Positions 1-15,000 of a DNA stretch of 64,000 nucleotides are shown piece after piece (the stretch's first letter is position 1; each line of letters starts with the position of its first letter). Made by a program: the position numbers and the translations under genes. The stretch lies in NCBI RefSeq assembly GCF_963966145.1, contig NC_091047.1, positions 5,704,001-5,768,000 on the forward strand. The letters run 5' to 3'. Source of the DNA: Tenebrio molitor. Taxonomy: Eukaryota; Arthropoda; Insecta; Coleoptera; Tenebrionidae. The notes beneath the pieces are model-generated. The model did no database searches. It was not told where the DNA came from and worked only from the letters and a program-made list of their open reading frames with translations.

Positions 1-3000
1 TTGCCTCCAACAGCAAAAAATGGGTTCAATGGCCGGAAATTTTACTATACCTGAATTCAACTCATCCTATACAATAACTGACAGCAATTTGGTTCGAATC
101 GGCGACAAAAAATTTTTGGAAAATAACCACGTACCCCCCCTTCTATATAATTTTCACTTCGGAAAATCATTTAAACGCCCATAGCTCCCTTATTAAGCCA
201 CATATGGCAATGAATTTTGCATCGTTGGATTGCTCTTGTCAAGGCGCTTCTTCTGAGCCGAAAAAAATTTACCGGGATTTTTCCGTTTTAGAGAAATTCG
301 CAAAAAACCAAAAAATCCATATTTTTGCCTCCAACAGCAAAAAATGGGTTCAATGGCCGGAACTTTTACTATACCTGAATTCAACTCATCCTATACAATA
401 ACTGACAGCAATTTGGTTCGAATCGGCGACAAAAAATCTTTGGAAAATAACCACGTACCCCCCCCTTCTATATAATTTTCACTTCGGAAAATCATTTAAA
501 CGCCCATAGCTCTCTTATTAAGCCACATATGGCAATGAATTTTGCATCGTTAGATTGCTCTTGTCAAGGCGCTTCTTCTGAGCCGAAAAAAATTTACCTG
601 GATTTTTCCGTTTTAGAGAAATTCGCAAAAAACCAAAAAATCCATATTTTTGCCTCCAACAGCAAAAATGGGTTCAATGGCCGGAACTTTTACTATACCT
701 GAATTCAACTCATCCTATACAATAACTGACAGCAATTTGGTTCGAATCGGCGACAAAAAAATTTTTGGAAAATAACCACGTACCCCCCCCTTCTATATAA
801 TTTTCACTTCGGAAAATCATTTAAACGCCCATAGCTCTCTTATTAAGCCACATATGGCAATGAATTTTGCATCGTTAGATTGCTCTTGTCAAGGCGCTTC
901 TTCTGAGCCGAAAAAAATTTACCGGGATTTTTCCGTTTTAGAGAAATTCGCAAAAAACCAAAAAATCCATATTTTTGCCTCCAAAAGCAAAAAATGGGTT
1001 CAATGGCCGGAACTTTTACTATACCTGAATTCAACTCATCCTATACAATAACTGACAGCAATTTGGTTCGAATCGGCGACAAAAAATTTTTGGAAAATAA
1101 CCACGTACCCCCCCCTTCTATATAATTATCACTTCGGAAAATCATTTAAACGCCCATAGCTCTCTTATTAAGCCACATATGGCAATGAATTTTGCATCGT
1201 TGCATTGCTCTTGTCAAGGCGCTTCTTCTGAGCCGAAAAAAATTTACCTGGATTTTTCCGTTTTAGAGAAATTCGCAAAAAACCAAAAAATCCATATTTT
1301 TGCCTCCAACAGCAAAAAATGGGTTCAATGGCCGGAACTTTTACTATACCTGAATTCAACTCATCCTATACAATAACTGACAGCAATTTGGTTCGAATCG
1401 GCGACAAAAAATTTTTGGAAAATAACCACGTACCCCCCCTTCTATATAATTTTCACTTCGGAAAATCATTTAAACGCCCATAGCTCCCTTATTAAGCCAC
1501 ATATGGCAATGAATTTTGCATCGTTGGATTGCTCTTGTCAAGGCGCTTCTTCTGAGCCGAAAAAAATTTACCTGGATTTTTCCGTTTTAGAGAAATTCGC
1601 AAAAAACCAAAAAATCCATATTTTTGCCTCCATCAGCAAAAAATGGGTTCAATGGCCGGAACTTTTACTATACCTCAATTCAACTCATCCTATACAATAA
1701 CTGACAGCAATTTGGTTCGAATCGGCGACAAAAAATTTTTGGAAAATAACCACGTACCCCCCCTTCTATATAATTTTCACTTCGGAAAATCATTTAAACG
1801 CCCATAGCTCCCTTATTAAGCCACATATGGCAATGAATTTTGCATCGTTGGATTGCTCTTGTCAAGGCGCTTCTTCTGAGCCGAAAAAAATTTACCGGGA
1901 TTTTTCCGTTTTAGAGAAATTCGCAAAAAACCAAAAAATACATATTTTTGCCTCCAACAGCAAAAAATGGGTTCAATGGCCGGAACTTTTACTATACCTG
2001 AATTCAACTCATCCTATACAATAACTGACAGCAATTTGGTTCGAATCGGCGACAAAAAATTTTTGGAAAATAACCACGTACCCCCCCCTTCTATTTAATT
2101 TTCACTTCGGAAAATCATTTAAACGCCCATAGCTCTCTTATTAAGCCACATATGGCAATGAATTTTGCATCGTTGGATTGCTCTTGTCAATGCGCTTCTT
2201 CTGAGCCGAAAAAAATTTACCGGGATTTTTCCGTTTTAGAGAAATTCGCAAAAAACCAAAAAATCCATATTTTTGCCTCCAACAGCAAAAAATGGGTTCA
2301 ATGGCCGGAACTTTTACTATACCTGAATTCAACTCATCCTATACAATAACTGACAGCAATTTGGTTCGAATCGGCGACAAAAAATTTTTGGAAAATAACC
2401 ACGTACCCCCCCCTTCTATATAATTTTCACTTCGGAAAATCATTTAAACGCCCATTGCTCCCTTATTAAGCCACATATGGCAATGAATTTTGCATCGTTG
2501 GATTGCTCTTGTCAATGCGCTTCTTCTGAGCCGAAAAAAATTTACCGGGATTTTTCCGTTTTAGAGAAATTCGCAAAAAACCAAAAAATCCATATTTTTG
2601 CCTCCAACAGCAAAAAATGGGTTCAATGGCCGGAACTTTTACTATACCTGAATTCAACTCATCCTATACAATAACTGACAGCAATTTGGTTCGAATCGGG
2701 GACAAAAAATTTTTGGAAAATAACCACGTACCCCCCCCTTCTATATAATTTTCACTTCGGAAAATCATTTAAACGCCCATAGCTCTCTTATTAAGCCACA
2801 TATGGCAATGAATTTTGCATCGTTAGATTGCTCTTGTCAAGGCGCTTCTTCTGAGCCGAAAAAAATTTACCTGGATTTTTCCGTTTTAGAGAAATTCGCA
2901 AAAAACCAAAAAATCCATATTTTTGCCTCCAACAGCAAAAAATGGGTTCAACGGCCGGAACTTTTACTATACCTGAATTCAACTCATCCTATACAATAAC

Positions 3001-6000
3001 TGACAGCAATTTGGTTCGAATCGGCGACAAAAAATTTTTGGAAAATAACCACGTACCCCCCCCTTCTATATAATTTTCACTTCGGAAAATCATTTAAACG
3101 CCCATAGCTCACTTATTAAGCCACATATGGCAATGAATTTTGCATCGTTAGATTGCTCTTGTCAAGGCGCTTCTTCTGAGCCGAAAAAAATTTACCTGAA
3201 TTTTTCCGTTTTAGAGAAATTCGCAAAAAACCAAAAAATCCATATTTTTGCCTCCAACAGCAAAAATGGGTTCAATGGCCGGAACTTTTACTATACCTGA
3301 ATTCAACTCATCCTATACAATAACTGACAGCAATTTGGTTCGAATCGGCGACAAAAAATTTTTGGAAAATAACCACGTACCCCCCCCCTTCTATATAATT
3401 TTCACTTCGGAAAATCATTTAAACGCCCATAGCTCTCTTATTAAGCCACATATGGCAATGAATTTTGCATCGTTAGATTGCTCTTGTCAAGGCGCTTCTT
3501 CTGAGCCGAAAAAAATTTACCTGGATTTTTCCGTTTTAGAGAAATTCGCAAAAAACCAAAAAATCCATATTTTTGCCTCCAACAGCAAAAAATGGGTTCA
3601 ATGGCCGGAACTTTTACTATACCTGAATTCAACTCATCCTATACAATAACTGACAGCAATTTGGTTCGAATCGGCGACAAAAAATTTTTGGAAAATAACC
3701 ACGTACCCCCCCTTCTATATAATTTTCACTTCGGAAAATCATTTAAACGCCCATAGCTCCCTTATTAAGCCACATATGGCAATGAATTTTGCATCGTTGG
3801 ATTGCTCTTGTCAAGGCGCTTCTTCTGAGCCGAAAAAAATTTACCGGGATTTTTCCGTTTTAGAGAAATTCGCAAAAAACCAAAAAATCCATATTTTTGC
3901 CTCCAACAGCAAAAAATGGGTTCAATGGCCGGAACTTTTACTATACCTGAATTCAACTCATCCTATACAATAACTGACAGCAATTTGGTTCGAATCGGCG
4001 ACAAAAAATTTTTGGAAAATAACCACGTACCCCCCCTTCTATATAATTTTCACTTCGGAAAATCATTTAAACGCCCATAGCTCCCTTATTAAGCCACATA
4101 TGGCAATGAATTTTGCATCGTTGGATTGCTCTTGTCAAGGCGCTTCTTCTGAGCCGAAAAAAATTTACCGGGATTTTTCCGTTTTAGAGAAATTCGCAAA
4201 AAACCAAAAAATACATATTTTTGCCTCCAACAGCAAAAAATGGGTTCAATGGCCGGAACTTTTACTATACCTGAATTCAACTAATCCTATACAATAACTG
4301 ACAGCAATTTGGTTCGAATCGGCGACAAAACATTTTTGGAAAATAACCACGTACCCCCCCCTTCTATATAATTTTCACTTCGGAAAATCATTTAAACGCC
4401 CATAGCTCCCTTATTAAGCCACATATGGCAATGAATTTTGCATCGTTAGATTGCTCTTGTCAAGGCGCTTCTTCTGAGCCGAAAAAAATTTACCTGGATT
4501 TTTCCGTTTTAGAGAAATTCGCAAAAAACCAAAAAATCCATATTTTTGCCTCCAACAGCAAAAAATGGGTTCAATGGCCGGAACTTTTACTATACCTCAA
4601 TTCAACTCATCCTATACAATAACTGACAGCAATTTGGTTCGAATCGGCGACAAAACATTTTTGGAAAATAACCACGTACCCCCCCTTCTATATAATTTTC
4701 ACTTCGGAAAATCATTTAAACGCCCATAGCTCCCTTATTAAGCCACATATGGCAATGAATTTTGCATCGTTGGATTGCTCTTGTCAAGGCGCTTCTTCTG
4801 AGCCGAAAAAAATTTACCGGGATTTTTCCGTTTTAGAGAAATTCGCAAAAAACCAAAAAATACATATTTTTGCCTCCAACAGCAAAAAATGGGTTCAATG
4901 GCCGGAACTTTTACTATACCTGAATTCAACTCATCCTATACAATAACTGACAGCAATTTGGTTCGAATCGGCGACAAAAAATTTTTGGAAAATAACCACG
5001 TACCCCCCCCTTCTATATAATTTTCACTTCGGAAAATCATTTAAACGCCCATTGCTCCCTTATTAAGCCACATATGGCAATGAATTTTGCATCGTTGGAT
5101 TGCTCTTGTCAATGCGCTTCTTCTGAGCCGAAAAAAATTTACCGGGATTTTTCCGTTTTAGAGAAATTCGCAAAAAACCAAAAAATCCATATTTTTGCCT
5201 CCAACAGCAAAAAATGGGTTCAATGGCCGGAACTTTTACTATACCTGAATTCAACTCATCCTATACAATAACTGACAGCAATTTGGTTCGAATCGGCGAC
5301 AAAAAATTTTTGGAAAATAACCACGTACCCCCCCCTTCTATATAATTTTCACTTCGGAAAATCATTTAAACGCCCATTGCTCCCTTATTAAGCCACATAT
5401 GGCCATGAATTTTGCATCGTTGGATTGCTCTTGTCAATGCGCTTCTTCTGAGCCGAAAAAAATTTACCGGGATTTTTCCGTTTTAGAGAAATTCGCAAAA
5501 AACCAAAAAATCCATATTTTTGCCTCCAACAGCAAAAAATGGGTTCAATGGCCGGAACTTTTACTATACCTGAATTCAACTCATCCTATACAATAACTGA
5601 CAGCAATTTGGTTCGAATCGGGGACAAAAAATTTTTGGAAAATAACCACGTACCCCCCCCTTCTATATAATTTTCACTTCGGAAAATCATTTAAACGCCC
5701 ATAGCTCTCTTATTAAGCCACATATGGCAATGAATTTTGCATCGTTAGATTGCTCTTGTCAAGGCGCTTCTTCTGAGCCGAAAAAAATTTACCTGGATTT
5801 TTCCGTTTTAGAGAAATTCGCAAAAAACCAAAAAATCCATATTTTTGCCTCCAACAGCAAAAAATGGGTTCAACGGCCGGAACTTTTACTATACCTGAAT
5901 TCAACTCATCCTATACAATAACTGACAGCAATTTGGTTCGAATCGGCGACAAAAAATTTTTGGAAAATAACCACGTACCCCCCCCTTCTATATAATTTTC

Positions 6001-9000
6001 ACTTCGGAAAATCATTTAAACGCCCATAGCTCACTTATTAAGCCACATATGGCAATGAATTTTGCATCGTTAGATTGCTCTTGTCAATGCGCTTCTTCTG
6101 AGCCGAAAAAAATTTACCGGGATTTTTCCGTTTTAGAGAAATTCGCAAAAAACCAAAAAATCCATATTTTTGCCTCCAACAGCAAAAAATGGGTTCAATG
6201 GCCGGAACTTTTACTATACCTGAATTCAACTCATCCTATACAATAACTGACAGCAATTTGGTTCGAATCGGGGACAAAAAATTTTTGGAAAATAACCACG
6301 TACCCCCCCCTTCTATATAATTTTCACTTCGGAAAATCATTTAAACGCCCATAGCTCACTTATTAAGCCACATATGGCAATGAATTTTGCATCGTTAGAT
6401 TGCTCTTGTCAAGGCGCTTCTTCTGAGCCGAAAAAAATTTACCTGAATTTTTCCGTTTTAGAGAAATTCGCAAAAAACCAAAAAATCCATATTTTTGCCT
6501 CCAACAGCAAAAATGGGTTCAATGGCCGGAACTTTTACTATACCTGAATTCAACTCATCCTATACAATAACTGACAGCAATTTGGTTCGAATCGGCGACA
6601 AAAAATTTTTGGAAAATAACCACGTACCCCCCCCCTTCTATATAATTTTCACTTCGGAAAATCATTTAAACGCCCATAGCTCCCTTATTAAGCCACATAT
6701 GGCAATGAATTTTGCATCGTTAGATTGCTCTTGTCAAGGCGCTTCTTCTGAGCCGAAAAAAATTTACCTGGATTTTTCCGTTTTAGAGAAATTCGCAAAA
6801 AACCAAAAAATCCATATTTTTGCCTCCAACAGCAAAAAATGGGTTCAATGGCCGGAACTTTTACTATACCTCAATTCAACTCATCCTATACAATAACTGA
6901 CAGCAATTTGGTTCGAATCGGCGACAAAAAATTTTTGGAAAATAACCACGTACCCCCCCTTCTATATAATTTTCACTTCGGAAAATCATTTAAACGCCCA
7001 TAGCTCCCTTATTAAGCCACATATGGCAATGAATTTTGCATCGTTGGATTGCTCTTGTCAAGGCGCTTCTTCTGAGCCGAAAAAAATTTACCGGGATTTT
7101 TCCGTTTTAGAGAAATTCGCAAAAAACCAAAAAATCCATATTTTTGCCTCCAACAGCAAAAAATGGGTTCAATGGCCGGAACTTTTACTATACCTGAATT
7201 CAACTCATCCTATACAATAACTGACAGCAATTTGGTTCGAATCGGCGACAAAAAATTTTTGGAAAATAACCACGTACCCCCCCTTCTATATAATTTTCAC
7301 TTCGGAAAATCATTTAAACGCCCATAGCTCCCTTATTAAGCCACATATGGCAATGAATTTTGCATCGTTGGATTGCTCTTGTCAAGGCGCTTCTTCTGAG
7401 CCGAAAAAAATTTACCTGGATTTTTCCGTTTTAGAGAAATTCGCAAAAAACCAAAAAATCCATATTTTTGCCTCCAACAGCAAAAAATGGGTTCAATGGC
7501 CGGAACTTTTACTATACCTGAATTCAACTCATCCTATACAATAACTGACAGCAATTTGGTTCGAATCGGCGACAAAACATTTTTGGAAAATAACCACGTA
7601 CCCCCCCCTTCTATATAATTTTCACTTCGGAAAATCATTTAAACGCCCATAGCTCCCTTATTAAGCCACATATGGCAATGAATTTTGCATCGTTAGATTG
7701 CTCTTGTCAAGGCGCTTCTTCTGAGCCGAAAAAAATTTACCTGGATTTTTCCGTTTTAGAGAAATTCGCAAAAAACCAAAAAATCCATATTTTTGCCTCC
7801 AACAGCAAAAAATGGGTTCAATGGCCGGAACTTTTACTATACCTCAATTCAACTCATCCTATACAATAACTGACAGCAATTTGGTTCGAATCGGCGACAA
7901 AAAATTTTTGGAAAATAACCACGTACCCCCCCCTTCTATATAATTTTCACTTCGGAAAATCATTTAAACGCCCATAGCTCACTTATTAAGCCACATATGG
8001 CAATGAATTTTGCATCGTTAGATTGCTCTTGTCAAGGCGCTTCTTCTGAGCCGAAAAAAATTTACCTGAATTTTTCCGTTTTAGAGAAATTCGCAAAAAA
8101 CCAAAAAATCCATATTTTTGCCTCCAACAGCAAAAAATGGGTTCAACGGCCGGAACTTTTACTATACCTGAATTCAACTCATCCTATACAATAACTGACA
8201 GCAATTTGGTTCGAATCGGCGACAAAAAATTTTTGGAAAATAACCACGTACCCCCCCCTTCTATATAATTTTCACTTCGGAAAATCATTTAAACGCCCAT
8301 AGCTCACTTATTAAGCCACATATGGCAATGAATTTTGCATCGTTAGATTGCTCTTGTCAAGGCGCTTCTTCTGAGCCGAAAAAAATTTACCTGAATTTTT
8401 CCGTTTTAGAGAAATTCGCAAAAAACCAAAAAATCCATATTTTTGCCTCCAACAGCAAAAATGGGTTCAATGGCCGGAACTTTTACTATACCTGAATTCA
8501 ACTCATCCTATACAATAACTGACAGCAATTTGGTTCGAATCGGCGACAAAAAATTTTTGGAAAATAACCACGTACCCCCCCCCTTCTATATAATTTTCAC
8601 TTCGGAAAATCATTTAAACGCCCATAGCTCCCTTATTAAGCCACATATGGCAATGAATTTTGCATCGTTAGATTGCTCTTGTCAAGGCGCTTCTTCTGAG
8701 CCGAAAAAAATTTACCTGGATTTTTCCGTTTTAGAGAAATTCGCAAAAAACCAAAAAATCCATATTTTTGCCTCCAACAGCAAAAAATGGGTTCAATGGC
8801 CGGAACTTTTACTATACCTCAATTCAACTCATCCTATACAATAACTGACAGCAATTTGGTTCGAATCGGCGACAAAAAATTTTTGGAAAATAACCACGTA
8901 CCTCCCCTTCTATATAATTTTCACTTCGGAAAATCATTTAAACGCCCATAGCTCCCTTATTAAGCCACATATGGCAATGAATTTTGCATCGTTGGATTGC

Positions 9001-12000
9001 TCTTGTCAAGGCGCTTCTTCTGAGCCGAAAAAAATTTACCGGGATTTTTCCGTTTTAGAGAAATTCGCAAAAAACCAAAAAATCCATATTTTTGCCTCCA
9101 ACAGCAAAAAATGGGTTCAATGGCCGGAACTTTTACTATACCTGAATTCAACTCATCCTATACAATAACTGACAGCAATTTGGTTCGAATCGGCGACAAA
9201 AAATTTTTGGAAAATAACCACGTACCCCCCCTTCTATATAATTTTCACTTCGGAAAATCATTTAAACGCCCATAGCTCCCTTATTAAGCCACATATGGCA
9301 ATGAATTTTGCATCGTTGGATTGCTCTTGTCAAGGCGCTTCTTCTGAGCCGAAAAAAATTTACCGGGATTTTTCCGTTTTAGAGAAATTCGCAAAAAACC
9401 AAAAAATCCATATTTTTGCCTCCAACAGCAAAAAATGGGTTCAATGGCCGGAACTTTTACTATACCTGAATTCAACTCATCCTATACAATAACTGACAGC
9501 AATTTGGTTCGAATCGGCGACAAAAAATTTTTGGAAAATAACCACGTACCCCCCCCTTCTCTTTAATTTTCACTTCGGAAAATCATTTAAACGCCCATAG
9601 CTCTCTTATTAAGCCACATATGGCAATGAATTTTGCATCGTTAGATTGCTCTTGTCAAGGCGCTTCTTCTGAGCCGAAAAAAATTTACCGGGATTTTTCC
9701 GTTTTAGAGAAATTCGCAAAAAACCAAAAAATTAATATTTTTGCCTCCAACAGCAAAAAATGGGTTCAATGGCCGGAACTTTTACTATACCTGAATTCAA
9801 CTCATCCTATACAATAACTGACAGCAATTTGGTTCGAATCGGCGACAAAACATTTTTGGAAAATAACCACGTACCCCCCCCTTCTATATAATTTTCACTT
9901 CGGAAAATCATTTAAACGCCCATAGCTCCCTTATTAAGCCACATATGGCAATGAATTTTGCATCGTTAGATTGCTCTTGTCAAGGCGCTTCTTCTGAGCC
10001 GAAAAAAATTTACCTGGATTTTTCCGTTTTAGAGAAATTCGCAAAAAACCAAAAAATCCATATTTTTGCCTCCAACAGCAAAAAATGGGTTCAATGGCCG
10101 GAACTTTTACTATACCTGAATTCAACTCATCCTATACAATAACTGACAGCAATTTGGTTCGAATCGGCGACAAAAAATTTTTGGAAAATAACCACGTACC
10201 CCCCCCTTCTATATAATTTTCACTTCGGAAAATCATTTAAACGCCCATAGCTCCCTTATTAAGCCACATATGGCAATGAATTTTGCATCGTTGGATTGCT
10301 CTTGTCAAGGCGCTTCTTCTGAGCCGAAAAAAATTTACCTGGATTTTTCCGTTTTAGAGAAATTCGCAAAAAACCAAAAAATCCATATTTTTGCCTCCAA
10401 CAGCAAAAAATGGGTTTAATGGCCGGAACTTTTACTATACCTGAATTCAACTCATCCTATACAATAACTGACAGCAATTTGGTTCGAATCGGCGACAAAA
10501 AATTTTTGGAAAATAACCACGTACCCCCCCCTTCTATATAATTTTCACTTCGGAAAATCATTTAAACGCCCATAGCTCCCTTATTAAGCCACATATGGCA
10601 ATGAATTTTGCATCGTTGGATTGCTCTTGTCAAGGCGCTTCTTCTGAGCCGAAAAAAATTTACCTGGATTTTTCCGTTTTAGAGAAATTCGCAAAAAACC
10701 AAAAAATCCATATTTTTGCCTCCAACAGCAAAAAATGGGTTCAATGGCCGGAACTATTACTATACCTGAATTCAACTCATCCTATACAATAACTGACAGC
10801 AATTTGGTTCGAATCGGCGACAAAAAATTTTTGGAAAATAACCACGTACCCCCCCCTTCTATATAATTTTCACTTCGGAAAATCATTTAAACGCCCATAG
10901 CTCTCTTATTAAGCCACATATGGCAATGAATTTTGCATCGTTGGATTGCTCTTGTCAAGGCGCTTCTTCTGAGCCGAAAAAAATTTACCTGGATTTTTCC
11001 GTTTTAGAGAAATTCGCAAAAAACCAAAAAATCCATTTTTGCCTCCAACAGCAAAAAATGGGTTCAATGGCCGGAACTTTTACTATACCTGAATTCAACT
11101 CATCCTATACAATAACTGACAGCAATTTGGTTCGAATCGGCGACAAAAAATTTTTGGAAAATAACCACGTACCCCCCCTTCTATATAATTTTCACTTCGG
11201 AAAATCAATTAAACGCCCATTGCTCCCTTATTAAGCCACATATGGCAATGAATTTTGCATCGTTGGATTGCTCTTGTCAATGCGCTTCTTCTGAGCCGAA
11301 AAAAATTTACCGGGATTTTTCGGTTTTAGAGAAATTCGCAAAAAACCAAAAAATCCATATTTTTGCCTCCAACAGCAAAAAATGGGTTCAATGGCCGGAA
11401 CTTTTACTATACCTGAATTCAACTCATCCTATACAATAACTGACAGCAATTTGGTTCGAATCGGCGACAAAAAATGTTTGGAAAATAACCACGTACCCCC
11501 CCCTTCTATATAATTTTCATTTCGGAAAATCATTTAAACGCCCAAAGCTCCCTTATTAAGCCACATATGGCAATGAATTTTGCATCGTTAGATTGCTCTT
11601 GTCAAGGCGCCTCTTCTGAGCCGAAAAAAATTTACCTGGATTTTTCCGTTTTAGAGAAATTCGCAAAAAACCAAAAAATCCATATTTTTGCCTCCAACAG
11701 CAAAAAATGGGTTCAATGGCCGGAACTTTTACTATACCTGAATTCAACTCATCCTATACAATAACTGACAGCAATTTGGTTCGAATCGGCGACAAAAAAT
11801 GTTTGGAAAATAACCACGTACCCCCCCCTTCTATATAATTTTCACTTCGGAAAATCATTTAAACGCCCATAGCTCTCTTATTAAGCCACATATGGCAATG
11901 AATTTTGCATCGTTGGATTGCTCTTGTCAAGGCGCTTCTTCTGAGCCGAAAAAAATTTACCTGGATTTTTCCGTTTTAGAGAAATTCGCAAAAAACCAAA

Positions 12001-15000
12001 AAATCCATTTTTGCCTCCAACAGCAAAAAATGGGTTCAATGGCCGGAACTTTTACTATACCTGAATTTAACTCATCCTATACAATAACTGACAGCAATTT
12101 GGTTCGAATCGGCGACAAAAAATTTTTGGAAAATAACCACGTACCCCCCCTTCTATATAATTTTCACTTCGGAAAATCATTTAAACGCCCATAGCTCCCT
12201 TATTAAGCCACATATGGCAATGAATTTTGCATCGTTGGATTGCTCTTGTCAAGGCGCTTCTTCTGAGCCGAAAAAAATTTACCTGGATTTTTCCGTTTTA
12301 GAGAAATTCGCAAAAAACCAAAAAATCCATTTTTGCCTCCAACAGCAAAAAATGGGTTCAATGGCCGGAACTTTTACTATACCTGAATTCAACTCATCCT
12401 ATACAATAACTGACAGCAATTTGGTTCGAATCGGCGACAAAAAATTTTTGGAAAATAACCACGTACCCCCCCTTCTATATAATTTTCACTTCGGGAAATC
12501 ATTTAAACGCCCATAGCTCCCTTATTAAGCCACATATGGCAATGAATTTTGCATCGTTGGATTGCTCTTGTCAAGGCGCTTCTTCTGAGCCGAAAAAAAT
12601 TTACCTGGATTTTTCCGTTTTAGAGAAATTCGCAAAAAACCAAAAAATCCATATCTTTGCCTCCAACAGCAAAAAATGGGTTCAATGGCCGGAACTTTTA
12701 CTATACCTGAATTCAACTCATCCTATACAATAACTGACAGCAATTTGGTTCGAATCGGCGACAAAAATTTTTTGGAAAATAACCACGTACCCCCCCCTTC
12801 TATATAATTTTCATTTCGGAAAATCATTTAAACGCCCAAAGCTCCCTTATTAAGCCACATATGGCAATGAATTTTGCATCGTTAGATTGCTCTTGTCAAG
12901 GCGCCTCTTCTGAGCCGAAAAAAATTTACCTGGATTTTTCCGTTTTAGAGAAATTCGCAAAAAACCAAAAAATCCATATTTTTGCCTCCAACAGCAAAAA
13001 ATGGGTTCAATGGCCGGAACTTTTACTATACCTGAATTCAACTCATCCTATACAATAACTGACAGCAATTTGGTTCGAATCGGCGACAAAAAATTTTTGG
13101 AAAATAACCACGTACCCCCCCCTTCTATATAATTTTCACTTCGGAAAATCATTTAAACGCCCATAGCTCCCTTATTAAGCCACATATGGCAATGAATTTT
13201 GCATCGTTGGATTGCTCTTGTCAAGGCGCTTCTTCTGAGCCGAAAAAAATTTACCGGGATTTTTCCGTTTTAGAGAAATTCGCAAAAAACCAAAAAATCC
13301 ATATTTTTGCCTCCAACAGCAAAAAATGGGTTCAATGGCCGGAACTTTTACTATACCTGAATTCAACTCATCCTATACAATAACTGACAGCAATTTGGTT
13401 CGAATCGGCGACAAAAAATTTTTGGAAAATAACCACGTACCCCCCCTTCTATATAATTTTCACTTCGGAAAATCATTTAAACGCCCATAGCTCCCTTATT
13501 AAGCCACATATGGCAATGAATTTTGCATCGTTGGATTGCTCTTGTCAAGGCGCTTCTTCTGAGCCGAAAAAAATTTACCGGGATTTTTCCGTTTTAGAGA
13601 AATTCGCAAAAAACCAAAAAATCCATATTTTTGCCTCCAACAGCAAAAAATGGGTTCAATGGCCGGAACTTTTACTATACCTGAATTCAACTCATCCTAT
13701 ACAATAACTGACAGCAATTTGGTTCGAATCGGCGACAAAAAATTTTTGGAAAATAACCACGTACCCCCCCCCCCTTCTATATAATTTTCACTTCGGAAAA
13801 TCATTTAAACGCCCATAGCTCTCTTATTAAGCCACATATGGCAATGAATTTTGCATCGTTGGATTGCTCTTGTCAAGGCGCTTCTTCTGAGCCGAAAAAA
13901 ATTTACCTGGATTTTTCCGTTTTAGAGAGATTCGCAAAAAACCAAAAAATCCATATTTTTGCCTCCAACAGCAAAAAATGGGTTCAACGGCCGGAACTTT
14001 TACTATACCTGAATTCAACTCATCCTATACAATAACTGACAGCAATTTGGTTCGAATCGGCGACAAAAAATTTTTGGAAAATAACCACGTACCCCCCCCT
14101 TCTATATAATTTTCACTTCGGAAAATCATTTAAACGCCCATAGCTCCCTTATTAAGCCACATATGGCAATGAATTTTGCATCGTTGGATTGCTCTTGTCA
14201 AGGCGCTTCTTCTGAGCCGAAAAAAATTTACCGGGATTTTTCCGTTTTAGAGAAATTCGCAAAAAACCAAAAAATCCATATTTTTGCCTCCAACAGCAAA
14301 AAATGGGTTCAATGGCCGGAACTTTTACTATACCTGAATTCAACTCATCCTATACAATAACTGACAGCAATTTGGTTCGAATCGGCGACAAAAAATTTTT
14401 GGAAAATAACCACGTACCCCCCCTTCTATATAATTTTCACTTCGGAAAATCATTTAAACGCCCATAGCTCCCTTATTAAGCCACATATGGCAATGAATTT
14501 TGCATCGTTGGATTGCTCTTGTCAAGGCGCTTCTTCTGAGCCGAAAAAAATTTACCTGGATTTTTCCGTTTTAGAGAGATTCGCAAAAAACCAAAAAATC
14601 CATATTTTTGCCTCCAACAGCAAAAAATGGGTTCAACGGCCGGAACTTTTACTATACCTGAATTCAACTCATCCTATACAATAACTGACAGCAATTTGGT
14701 TCGAATCGGCGACAAAAAATTTTTGGAAAATAACCACGTACCCCCCCCTTCTATATAATTTTCACTTCGGAAAATCATTTAAACGCCCATAGCTCCCTTA
14801 TTAAGCCACATATGGCAATGAATTTTGCATCGTTGGATTGCTCTTGTCAAGGCGCTTCTTCTGAGCCGAAAAAAATTTACCTGGATTTTTCCGTTTTAGA
14901 GAAATTCGCAAAAAACCAAAAAATCCATATCTTTGCCTCCAACAGCAAAAAATGGGTTCAATGGCCGGAACTTTTACTATACCTGAATTCAACTCATCCT

